A DNA stretch of 64,000 nucleotides from Ephydatia muelleri. Taxonomy: Eukaryota; Porifera; Demospongiae; Spongillida; Spongillidae. The position numbers and the translations under genes are program-made. This document shows positions 23,007-33,136 of the stretch, one piece after another. Position 1 is the stretch's first letter, and every line of letters begins with the position of its first letter. Location of the stretch: NCBI GenBank assembly GCA_013339895.1, contig JABACO010000017.1, positions 602,689-666,688 on the forward strand. The letters are read 5' to 3'. The notes beneath the pieces were generated by a model. That model had not been told where the DNA came from and did not search any database. It saw nothing but the letters and a program-made list of their open reading frames with translations.

Positions 23007-23830
23007 ACTGTTATATATCCAGTAGGCTTTGGTTCGCCATCTTCCGAGCTTCTGAATGGTGTCAGTGGGAAGGCCCGCTCTGGTGGCTGCTGTGGCTGCA
23101 CCAATACGTAAACTGTGGGTGTTGTATTGGGCTGGATCATAGCCGCATTGATCCACCAGGGATAGGAAGGTGGAGTGGAAGCTCTTGGGTGTGAGTGGCC
23201 TTTCATCTCTGAAGTGGATGATGAGTGAGTGGAACAGCGACAGCATCCTCTGTAGGCCTCCATTGCTGCCACTGGACACGTGTGCCTGCCCTTGGTACAC
23301 ACAATGCAGATGGTGGTACTCTTGCCCATCTGGTCAGTCTTGGACCGCTTGATGAAGAAGTGCATGCCCTCCCTGGACCAGCTGACGTCTCACCTGGTAG
23401 GGTGGAACCTAGGGTCAAAACTACGGTTTTTGACAGTAAATTCCCTGACCCTCAAGAAACCAAAGAACCCAGGGGTAAGGGCTGCCCTGAGCATCAGACG
23501 GTCGTGTCTTTTCAGAGAGGGCTGTCACCAACCTCTGCACCATGTGACCCAGCATTTCCAGAGTCAGTGGCAGTCATGTGGGCCTGAGGGAATGGGCCTC
23601 TGGAGTCTTGGACACCCCGGATGGCAAGTCTCAGCAATGGGTTCCTGGAAGCAGGGCTCTTGTACCCTAGGGAGTGGTGCAGGGAGGACACTGCTGCCAC
23701 ATACACCTGCATGGTCCTGGGGTTCAGGGGACTGGCTGAGGTGGGCTACAAACAGTGTAATAGTTTCTTTCGTGCCAAGGATTGGGATCAGCTTGAAGGT
23801 GTGACAGAAACCCTGGTAGCACCTGACACC
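23007..23830 (-). pseudogene. Tyrosine recombinase (DIRS/Crypton-type) relic
   Basis: Minus-strand pieces in order are as follows. An N-terminal LGTKETITLFVAHLSQ is followed by a frameshift into MQVYVAAVSSLHHSLGY and LRLAIRGVQ. Then come LMLRAALTPGFFGFLRVREF, the catalytic-domain segment SFDPRFHP, MHFFIKRSKTDQ and CPVAAMEAY. Last is the HxxR box HSLRIGAATAATRAGLP with LGRW and the nucleophile-containing AYWIYNS. This is a full-length recombinase layout split across at least three frames, so it is inactive. Such recombinases mobilise DIRS retrotransposons and Cryptons by circular intermediates. No adjacent reverse transcriptase is seen here. The gag-like relic at 26.2 kb could come from the same family. 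Confidence 0.8.
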
Positions 23831-24068
23831 GGTGGTGTAGATGGTGATTATGGGTATGGGGAGGGTGGTTGTGTGCTTAGGGGGAGAAATGGTTGTAAGG
23901 CAGTTAAGTTGTGTACGGGTCCCGTGTGAAAAATAATCACACAAAGTCATAATTTATCATGATGGTTGAATTGCCATAAGAATTAATACAAGATATTCAC
24001 ATACCAATCGCAACTACTGCGGAAAATTGCCATTTTATCGTAATTTTCCACAATAGTTTCCATGCAGA

Positions 24069-24292
24069 GTGTATGGGGGAGGTGTATTGGGAGGAGGTGT
24101 GTTGGGAGGAGGTGTGTTGGGAGGAGGTGTGTTGGGAGGAGGTGTGTTGGGAGGTGTATTGGGAGGAGGTGTGTTGGGAGGAGGTGTGTTGGGAGGAGGT
24201 GTGTTGGGAGGAGGTGTGTTGGGAGGAGGTGTGTTGGGAGGAGGTGTGTTGGGAGGAGGTGTGTTGGGAGGTGTGTTGGGAGGAGGCAGTTG
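24069..24292. repeat. 15-base minisatellite GGAGGAGGTGTGTTG
   Basis: About 15 copies in tandem, with three units shortened by three bases (GGAGGTGTGTTG or GGAGGTGTATTG). Cys/Trp/Glu-rich frames across it are not genes. Confidence 0.95.
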
Positions 24293-25499
24293 TGTTGGGA
24301 GGCAGTTGTGAGTGTGAGGATACATGTATAAGTGTGGGTACAGGTGTGTGCATTGGGTGTTGTGTGTGCATGTGGGAGGCAATTATGAGTCAGGAGTTAT
24401 GTCAGTGTGGTAGGCAGTGAGTGCGAGAGGGGTGAGAGAGATGATTGTTGTGCATGTAGGAGACAGTTGTGTGTGTGGAAGGCAGTTGCAGGAGGGAGGC
24501 AGTTGTGTGGGGTGAGCGTTGTGTGGGGATGTGTTGATATGCAGTTGTATGAACAGGGAAACCATTGTGAGTGTAAGGATATCATGTGTTTGTGGGATTG
24601 CCATAAAGATATTCTTCACACATGAATCGCAACTATTGCAGAAAATCGTGATTTTATCTTGATTTTCTGCGTATTTCTAATGTGGAGTGAGTGTGAGAGG
24701 ATACAGTTGTGTGTGATGTGTTGGGAGGCAGTTGTGATTGTGGGAGTCGTATGAGTCGTATGAGTCTGGGTGGCAGTTGTGTGCATTGGAGGTAGTCGAG
24801 TCAGAAGATGGAACACCTCAAAGCCCGTGGTCATCAAGGACTGTGGAATGGCAAAGTAGTCATCTAAATGCTGTTACATTCTCTGGCTCTCTCTAGGTGT
24901 GTCCATTTTGTTAGAGCCAACGCTCGATCAATCCTGGTCCGCTCCTATCCACAAAAGACCCAACAAGAAAATGAACTGTTCACTTAGTTGTTTTGTGTGT
25001 CTGTGCGCGTTTATGTGTTTGTTGTCAGCTTGTAATGTTATATTATTATTATTACAAATGTCAAATTGAGTATTACCTTATCTTGTATGCATCAATGTAT
25101 TCCAACTACGTAAGCGTAATCCTATGTGCACCAATCAACTCACTTCCTACCCTACTCATAGAACCAACTCGCATCTACTCCTCCCCCAGCCACACCCACT
25201 CCTTCCCTGCTACACCTACTCCTCCCCAGCCACACTGCTTAGTTTTTGAAGTCCTGAGTGAACATCATAAATTGGCATCAATACAAGGGCAAAGATTTGG
25301 CCCTACTCACAGTTGACACAAACTGTCCAATGGCTATTCAAAAAGGGGAAGACCAAATATCACATGGGATTAAATTTTCAAAAGCTAACATTGCTCTCTC
25401 TGGCTGGCAATAGAAATGAAGATGGATTGCTGGAGGCATCTGGTGGGCTGGGATTGTCTCCACCTAAAAGTACAACAAAATGGCAATTCCCACATCTTC
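24293..25499. other. Repeat-derived stretch without a gene
   Basis: GT-rich degenerate sequence. Two copies of a segment with ATCGCAACTA and GCGGAAAATTGCCATTTTATC-like motifs lie near 24,000-24,060 and 24,625-24,680. Nothing coding is supported. Confidence 0.5.
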
Positions 25500-25865
25500 A
25501 GCACACATCATCACCACACTCACATCATCACCACACTCACATCATCACCACACTCACATCATCACCACACTCACATCATCACCACACTCACAGTCATCAC
25601 CACACTCACATCATCACCACACTCACATCATCACCACACTCACATCATCACCACACTCACATCATCACTACACTCACATCATCACCACACTCACATCATC
25701 ACCACACTCACATCTCAGCACACTCACATCTTCACCACACTCACATCATCACCACACTCACATCTTCACCACACTCACATCATCACCACACTCACATCTT
25801 CACCACACTCACAATCATCACCACACTCACATCTTCACCACACTCACATCTTCACCACACATATC
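25500..25865. repeat. 15-base minisatellite (ATCATCACCACACTC unit)
   Basis: About 24 units with CATCTTCAC and CAATCATCAC variants. It has no stops in three plus-strand frames, giving false His/Ser/Thr-rich proteins. Confidence 0.95.
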
Positions 25866-26196
25866 CTCCTCCCTTCACCTTTTCCTGCCATTTCCACGTA
25901 TGCAAGGGAAAATTAAAGATGCCCTTCCTGTGTGTAGTGTGTGCATGGTATATTGGACTAAAATCATCCACATCTCATCATATACAAATGTGCCACTTTC
26001 AATTACCATCTGCACACCTATTTTAAACACACGTTTCTGTTGGTTGAACGAAGTGAACTAGACGGAAACTAAGCTCTCTCCGGTAATTGTAGTAGCCACG
26101 TGGTTGGGTGTATAAGTAGATGTGAAGGTGTGAATATTGTCATTCTAAGTGTCGTGCACTTCAGCAAGTTCAGTTGCTTGTTTACTGTTGTCGCAA

Positions 26197-27160
26197 TGGC
26201 CGATATCGCTGCACTAATAGAAGAAGTGAGGCGACTGCAGGAGGAAGTTAGGGCTGGGCAGGAGGAAGTGAAGGCTGGGCAGGAGGAAGTGAAGGCTGGG
26301 CAGGAGGACGTGAAGGCTGGGCAGGAGGAAGTGAAGGCTGGGCAGGAGGAAGTGAAGGCTGGGCAGGAGGAAGTGAAGGCTGGGCATGAGGAAGTGAAGG
26401 CTGGGCATGAGGAAGTGAAGGCTGGGCAGGAGGAAGTGAAGGCTGGACAGGAGGAAGTGAAGGCTGGGCAGGAGGAAGTTAAGGCTGGGCAGGAGGAAGT
26501 TAAGGCTGGGCAGGAGGAAGTTAAGGCTGGGCAGGAGGAAGTGAAGGCTGGGCAGGAGGAAGTGAAGGCTGGGCATGAGGAAGTGAAGGCTGGGCATGAG
26601 GAAGTGAAGGCTGGGCAGGAGGAAGTGAAGGCTGGGCAGGAGGAAGTTAAGGCTGGGCAGGAGGAAGTTAAGGCTGGGCAGGAGGAAGTTAAGGCTGGGC
26701 AGGAGGAAGTTAAGGCTGGGCAGGAGGAAGTTAAGGCTGGGCAGGAGGAGATGTCCTGAAAGCTAGCTAGGAGCGCCGAAAGGACAGTTACTCGTTCAAA
26801 AGGAAGGCGAACGAGATCCAGCACCGGTTCAATGAGGATGTGGAGGAAAGGTTGGACGAGGCAGAGGTGGCCGTCACCAAAGCAGAGCCAACTGCGGAGG
26901 AGCGTACAAAAGAGACGTTGGATGAAGATAAAGGAAGCTTTGACGGAAGGTAGGCAGCTAATTGCCCACACGCAGAAGCTGCTCATCAAACTGGCCGACC
27001 AGTCCGAGTATGGATGGTCCATAGTCGAGGAGTATGAGCAGGACGGGTTGGCGGACGACTTGAGAAGGCAGAGTGGGTGACAGAGAGGAGGTGCAGGCAA
27101 AAGGAGGCGGCGGTGAAGGGAAGGAAAAGGGTACCGCAGGGAAGGTAGGCCACACAGGAG
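26197..27160 (+). pseudogene. Retroelement ORF1/gag-like gene with an expanded heptad repeat
   Basis: A methionine at 26,197 opens MADIAALIEEVRRLQ, a coiled-coil start. About 25 perfect or near-perfect repeats of the heptad EEVKAGQ follow, and then a stop. Downstream in other frames are SYSFKRKANEIQHRFNEDVEERL (from 26,771), then LIAHTQKLLIKLADQSEYGWSIVEEYEQDGLADD and an Arg/Lys-rich tail. I recognise the FKRKxNExQxxFN to KLADxSEYGW order from N-terminal proteins of DIRS-like retroelements in sponges and cnidarians, from memory of the family. Two frame changes break it here, so the present coding product is only the short repeat protein. Confidence 0.55.
26246..26750 (+). repeat. 21-base coding minisatellite (heptad EEVKAGQ)
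   Basis: About 24 units of 21 bases with substitutions such as CAG to CAT (Gln to His), GTG to GTT (silent) and GAA to GAC. Variant units recur in blocks (a GAGGAAGTGAAGGCTGGGCA pattern with paired CAT units twice), which points to segmental duplication within the array. The reverse strand gives a false SCPALTS protein. Confidence 0.95.
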
Positions 27161-27399
27161 TTACCTTGGCCTAGAGCAGAAGAAAGGCTGTATAAGCCAA
27201 CATTTGCACCAGGTATTTGTTTTCATCTGAGGGATTACCCACTTGTAGAGGGGTTGATTGAAGGTGTGAGATGTTGGGGTTGCAGACAGCAGATAGTGAG
27301 GCAGAGGTGTGTTCTGTGTGAAGGGAAGGTTGGGTAAGTGTGTTCAGTTTTGGTGGAAGGAGCTGAGTGCACCTCCCTGGGTAACTGAGGGAGGAGCTG

Positions 27400-27402
27400 A
27401 GT

Positions 27403-27442
<40 letters not shown>

Positions 27443-27537
27443 CACACAAACACATGTGCACACACACACAAACACACACACAAAAACACACACACATACA
27501 CACGCACACACACACACAACACACACACACACACACG

Positions 27538-27573
<36 letters not shown>
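27400..27573. repeat. Interrupted (CA)n microsatellite
   Basis: CA-rich run of about 170 bases with AAACACA and GCACG interruptions. Confidence 0.95.
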
Positions 27574-27574
<1 letters not shown>

Positions 27575-28539
27575 CAAAGGGGCAGTGTACCAAAGAAGCT
27601 GGCAGGTCGTATGTCACCACATACCATCACGAATTCCTATTTAACCTCTCAATGATACGCAATTATTGCATACCTCTAATCTGATTGGTTCCCTCAAAAT
27701 TCTGGTGACCATGGACAGAATTAGTACAGCAGTTCACCAGACCCTACTTACGCATAGGCGGTGATGTAATCCACCTGCGGCTGCATAACTTTGGGTCTGG
27801 GTACGAGACTATGGCAGCAGGAGTCAATCAGCCATTCAGACATGTTCACAGCATTCTAAATGCTGTAATGGAACATTTCAATGTGCTCAATATTTTTCCC
27901 GCATAATTTATATAATTGTTTTTACTATTAATGATTTTTAAATCCAATACACACACATATAATTTTTATTTAATAGTTAATTACATTTATTGTTCAGATG
28001 ACATTACTACAATTAAATACAACAAATACATACGGACCATACGATAAACAAATCAATAACTAATATCATCTGTGCAGACAACCTCTACAATTGTGCTCAT
28101 TAATAATAGTAATGCAATTCAGAATTATTCATTTCCATACATCTCAGCAACACCCATTTCCTCACCAAGCAGCATCTTTCCTTTCTTCAATAATACTTTT
28201 AGTGTTTACTTCTAATGTTAAATACATTTAAATATTATGGAGGTACATGCAACAGTACACGCACGCATGCACACACATACACACACAAACACACACACAC
28301 ATACACGCACACCTCAAACCATACCTTCCATTAGCAACCAGCATGACCACCAGTTTCTTCTCCCGCCAGTGCAGAATGACGCTCTCTTTTTGATCAAACG
28401 CACTGCTATGGTATCATCTCCCACCAGCTCCTCCTGTGGGGATAGAAAGAAGATAACCATTGGTACACTGGTCATGAATTGTGATGGTCATAGACTATTT
28501 TAGCTCTTTGGATGCCATGCTAGTTAATATATGCATGCA

Positions 28540-28910
28540 TGTATATACGTTATAAATTCTACATGACAGTGTTAAGTAAGAAATGTGCGGATCGCAATTT
28601 CATGATGCATGCAAATGTTTGTTGCACTTGTGACCTTAAGTACATGACATGTTCAAATGGCTACTTTACAACTGTAGTAATTATGTTTCTTTTGCATGAA
28701 GAGCACATTGTTCAGATGACTTCACTTGCTATTTACTCCCAGAACAGGAATGTGTAGTCCTACATTAGTGTAGTACAACATGTTTAAAATGCCAGTTCAC
28801 TCCATCTCAGTTCATAATAAGTATGGTTTGTTACAGCCGTATGTGCGAGGTAATGATGGACACAGAAGGTGTGCGTAGACCCCAGTGTCCCACCTGGGCT
28901 TACCACAACG
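28540..28910 (+). repeat. Dispersed repeat R1, copy 2
   Basis: Same orientation as copy 1 at 6,430-6,840, with high similarity across about 370 bases and several small indels. It ends in the same CCCAGTG(T/C)CC(A/C)ACCTGGG segment. Confidence 0.8.
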
Positions 28911-29109
28911 CAAATTCAGTGCCACAAATACAGCAGCAGTTTCGGTTGTACAGTTTTTAACCGGACCACTTTTTCATAATAGACATGGAAGAAGCACATT
29001 TATGTGTGTACGTCGTAGGTCTGGGTACGAGACTCCCTCTCCCTCTCCTCTTGCATGCCCATGCGAACAATTGGAACCTGCAGCTGCATTGGAACCATAT
29101 AGCAGTATG

Positions 29110-29270
29110 AACTCAGTTGTTTCATGTTGGTTTGATATCTTCTCATATATTATTGTTAGATGTTATAAAGACACATATCCCATCAGGGAAGAAACTATCA
29201 AGCGAGCAGTTGTTTGATATTTAGCTACTGCAGTGCCCAAAACAAAAGTTCAGCACCTGTGATGCACTTT
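29110..29270 (+). repeat. Dispersed repeat R3, copy 1
   Basis: It matches 31,960-32,100 in inverted orientation, including TTGGTTTGATATCTTCTC and AAACTATCAAGCGAGCAGTT. No coding role is apparent. Confidence 0.75.
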
Positions 29271-29509
29271 TTTATTCTCCCCATCTTTCTGCTTGGTCTA
29301 GCAGCACTCAAATCACATATAGACTGTTTCTAAAACACGCGAATAATGCCGGCTAGCATGGCGTACCAGGTGCATCAGCAGGTTGTCATTGCTGCTTCCA
29401 TACCTTATGATAGCAACGACAGCTGCATTATCACACATTCAGCAAATCACCTTCCCATGCCAGTCATCTCCCCAATGTACAACCATCAAAGACTAATTAC
29501 TAAAGCTAT

Positions 29510-30304
29510 ACTGTGCGTCTCCAAATACCAGTGAATAAATTAACAGTTGAGTTCTCAAAAAGTTGAAAAGTAAATTTTGAGGACTGAAAAAGTAGTCAGA
29601 AAGTGCATGGAGGGGTGGTTGGCTTCGGCATGGCCTGAAAGGGGAAAAGAAGTGCTCTTAATATGCATAATGGAAGCGAATCAGCAACAGCAGCGAGTAC
29701 AGCTGCGTACAGGTATGAACCAACGTTGACCTCACTGAATGCAGGGGGGGTAAGAACTTCTGTTTCTACCATCAAATGAGGCAGCACCGCCGGGAAGAAT
29801 GAAGTACAAGTGTACGGAATGAAAAACGAATATTACCATAATAGCATGCGCTCGTTGTCCTTTCTGTCATCTTCTTATGACAAAGCGTAATGGTTTTATA
29901 GAAGAAGAGAACCGAGTGTGTCTTTAGTGGTCATCTTCCCTTTTCATCCAGGCTTACTCGTTACAGCTCCCCGTCGTACTTACCACTCTGTCACAACGAT
30001 ATACTGTTGCTGGGTGAATACGCTCCATTTCAGCACGCTCCTTGATACTGCCACAAGAAGTGGCCAAGTTGTACTTTCCGTCTGCAGTGAGCGAAATGCC
30101 GTTGGTATGCCTGCGCCTAATTACTCGCTGTTCCTGCATCTGCATGACTTCCACACTTTTCTAACGCCCACCTGCCAGCTTACCTTTTGATCTGTTCATA
30201 GAATGACGTAAATTACCTATACCACCCTCCCAACTTTTTCGGTCCTCAAAATATACTTTCAACTTTTTGAGAACTCAATTTGAAGGTATTTAGAGACGCA
30301 CAGT
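29510..30304. repeat. Element with about 80-base inverted ends
   Basis: The left end (ACTGTGCGTCTCCAAATACC, then GAGTTCTCAAAAAGTTGAAA and TTTTGAGGAC) is mirrored at 30,233-30,304. The 630-base interior has a minus-strand piece at about 29,990-30,140 bounded by splice-like AG and GTAAGT. It reads QEQRVIRRRHTNGISLTADGKYNLATS and ERAEMERIHPATVYRCDRV. I do not recognise it. It may be an internal exon carried by the element, or host exons flanked by a duplicated sequence. No clear target duplication is seen. Confidence 0.5.
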
Positions 30305-31480
30305 AAGATCGTTCAGAAAGTAAAACATGCCCCCACAAAATAAAATAATAATTAAAAAAAAAATAATTGGTTTGGCACATCAAGAAAATCGCCCATACAT
30401 TCGCAGTAATCTTGCGTCTTCTTTGCAATTGAATTTAAAATGCTCTTACAAATCGGTCTGAATGTATCTTATAATTTTCACTGCATTACGTTCAAACAAT
30501 CATAAACAAAAATCAAGACCAACACTTTAATTACTTTCGCGCATAATTATGCCTAATTATGTAATTATAGAAATGCATTACGTATACGCCAATACGCGAA
30601 GGTCGGGCTACGCCCAACTAGGTGTACACTACATGTATTTGACACCATGCAGTGTTGACCTTGTGCACAGGTGGAGCGCTCAATTGGCGAGAATTACTAG
30701 TGCACCTTGCTGAACACAAAAGTTATCAAAAAGAAGCAACTCAATCACTCAATCATATTTCAGTATTTTTACAGGCTCTCAAGCGATATATGGGACAGTT
30801 TCCGAGAAAGTGGTCTCTCGTCGTATATACATGTATAGGTAAGTTTGTTTTTTGGAAGGGCAATGTTTCTGCCTATCCTATCATTGATGATTGCTGTTGG
30901 TAAGTTTACACAGACACAATGACGCTAGAGCAATATTCATCATTCCATGGAGCACTCTAAAGAAGCCCTCTTGAGCTTGCTTGCATATCCTTATGACCTC
31001 AGAAGACAGTTCTATAGGGACAGCATAAAGAACCAGTCCTATGTCAACACGTTGCTACATGTACATGTACCTATGTGCAGTGTAGTCATGTCTCGTGGCC
31101 TCATGAGCTGTTCAATGGAGTAGATCAAAAATGCAAGTGCAGAGAACACATTCAGTGAGAGAAAATGTATGTGTACCATCATTATTAGCTGTTTTTTTTT
31201 CCACATGTATAAAATTGTGTGTGTGTCGTTGTGTGTCTGTGTTGTGTGTGCGTGTCTGTGCACATATGAGAGTCGGTAAGTTTCTGCCTGTGTATCTGTG
31301 TGTATGTCTTCTGTGTCTCTGTGTGTGTTTTTGTGTCTGTGTATATGTTGGTGTCTGTGCATGTTGGATGTGGGTTTGTATGTGTGTATCTGTGTCCGTG
31401 TGTGTCTGTGCAGGTCTGTCTATCTGAGTCTCTGTGTGTATGTCGTGTTTTTGTGTGTCTGTATGTCATGTGCGTGTGTG

Positions 31481-31547
<67 letters not shown>

Positions 31548-33128
31548 GTAATGCAAAACATGAGGAAGTCAAGTGAAGGTCCTGAAAATTATGATAATTA
31601 CCCTCAAGTCCTATATCTTATCGAACAAAAGTCACATTTCTTTCATTCTGCAAGTGACACGCGCAGTATAGGTCATTTTTCCACTCAACCTTCATTCAGC
31701 GGTATGCGCACGAGTGCACACACTGCAATTTCCGGTGACTGCTAATTTCTTGATATGGCCACAGATACTGCATCTGCCTGCAGTCTTGTGAGTTCATTCT
31801 TAAGCCCCACCTTTCTCCTTTGCTGTATACATCTTCCCTACCCCCAGGTAGCCCTCCATGCTGACACCGGCTGACCTCTTGACCTCCTGTGTCAGTTGCT
31901 TTCCTGGATGGCAAACCTGAATGTGGTCCAAAAATAATGGTGGATGCTCTACGCTGTGCTGAGGTAGATTTGACAACTTTTGTTTTGGGCACTGCAGTAT
32001 CTAAATATCAAACAACTGCTCGCTTGATAGTTTCTTCCCTGATGGTCTTTATAACATCTAACGATAATATATGAGAAGATATCAAACCAACATGAATTTT
32101 TCAACAGCCACGTATGACATTGTATATGCAAGATGGCAGTTGGACTGGACTACTTACATGGTGCTATTGGCTCCTTTGACATTTTCAATCTTGTACACAC
32201 CTCTGAATTCCTTGTGATCATTACGGCATTCGCGCTACATGCATGTTATAGTTGTAAATTCCATGTAAGCATCAACTAGTTATAAATTCAAGGGGCTCCT
32301 GTGCAGACGGCATATACAACATCATCTCGGAAGAGAAGTAGAGTCAATGGATGATGAAGAAGAAGGTCAGGAGGTTGAGTGCATGCAAGCACTGAAACTC
32401 ATCATGTGCTCCCCATTAAGCCAATACAATCGCTGACTTTGTTGGAGGTGTCTAGCGATTACATTGGTGTCCCAGTTAGGTCCTTTGACTGGGAAATATA
32501 CTATTCGTTCTACTCCCATATAAATCTGACGCGAAACAAAATATGGTCAAAACACGGGAATTTTCTGTTAACTTCCACAGGAAAGAATCATTTTGAAATC
32601 ATTACGTGATTGAACAGTAAAAATCACACGTGTCTGATTTTTATGTTCAATCACACAATGATTTTACAGAGGATTTTAAAATCCTTTATAAAATCAAAAC
32701 TTGATTCGACCCATTTTTTCCCTGTATTCATTAACTTCCTGGTTTTGAGCTTTTGTACGGTCATAGATAGTTTAGAGAAGCGCATCACGTGAGCCATTAA
32801 GACCATGCACTCCGTGATCGCACCTTTCTAAAGGGCGAATCGAGGCAAACGTCGTCAAATCATGCCATACTGATTTTTGGGGGACATTTTTCATCGCCTA
32901 TTTGACAGGTAAGCGTTCTGTAAGGCATTGACCTTAAAATAGCCACGGTTTGTACTACGCGAGCTGCGTACCGATAATTTCACCACTCTCGCGTGCTTAT
33001 GTACCTTTTGTGAGAAACGGGTGAGTCTCCAAAGGATTATTATGTTTTCTATGCTTATAGAGGTCATTTTTCAAGGAGGGATTTTTTTTATTTTTGTTTT
33101 ATCTTCAATCGATCGTGTGTAACACCGT
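30305..33128. other. Repeat-rich stretch without a recognisable gene
   Basis: AT-rich DNA with R2 copy 2 (31,010-31,230), a TG run (about 31,478-31,545) and R3 copy 2 (31,960-32,100, inverted). A motif ATATGGGACAGTTTCCG near 30,788 also starts the palindromic family B element near 62,959. Short frames here have no protein-like pattern I can support. Confidence 0.5.
31010..31230 (+). repeat. Dispersed repeat R2, copy 2
   Basis: Inverse of 2,390-2,590, followed, as in copy 1, by a TG/TCTG-type array. Confidence 0.7.
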
Positions 33129-33136
33129 CATATAGT

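Larger units (their letters stand above)
27574..29509. other. Dispersed-repeat region
   Basis: It contains half-sites of the GTACGAGAC motif near 27,794 and 29,021, a CA run near 28,265-28,310, repeat R1 (28,540-28,910) and repeat R3 (29,110-29,270). A minus-strand piece at about 28,345-28,440 with splice-like borders reads FDQKESVILHWREKKLVVML, which resembles a transposase beta-hairpin region, but it is interrupted upstream. No intact gene is supported. Confidence 0.5.

Noticed and set aside
22162..23194. Repeat proteins reading GWVGQGMGGSGD
   Set aside because: They come from the 16-base minisatellite. The reverse frame adjoining it does include real recombinase sequence, which is annotated separately.
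25313..26061. His/Ser/Thr repeat proteins
   Set aside because: They come from a 15-base minisatellite open in all three plus frames.
26069..27100. Minus-strand 343-residue frame with SCPALTS repeats
   Set aside because: It is the shadow of the EEVKAGQ heptad array. The plus strand has the coiled-coil start and conserved downstream blocks.
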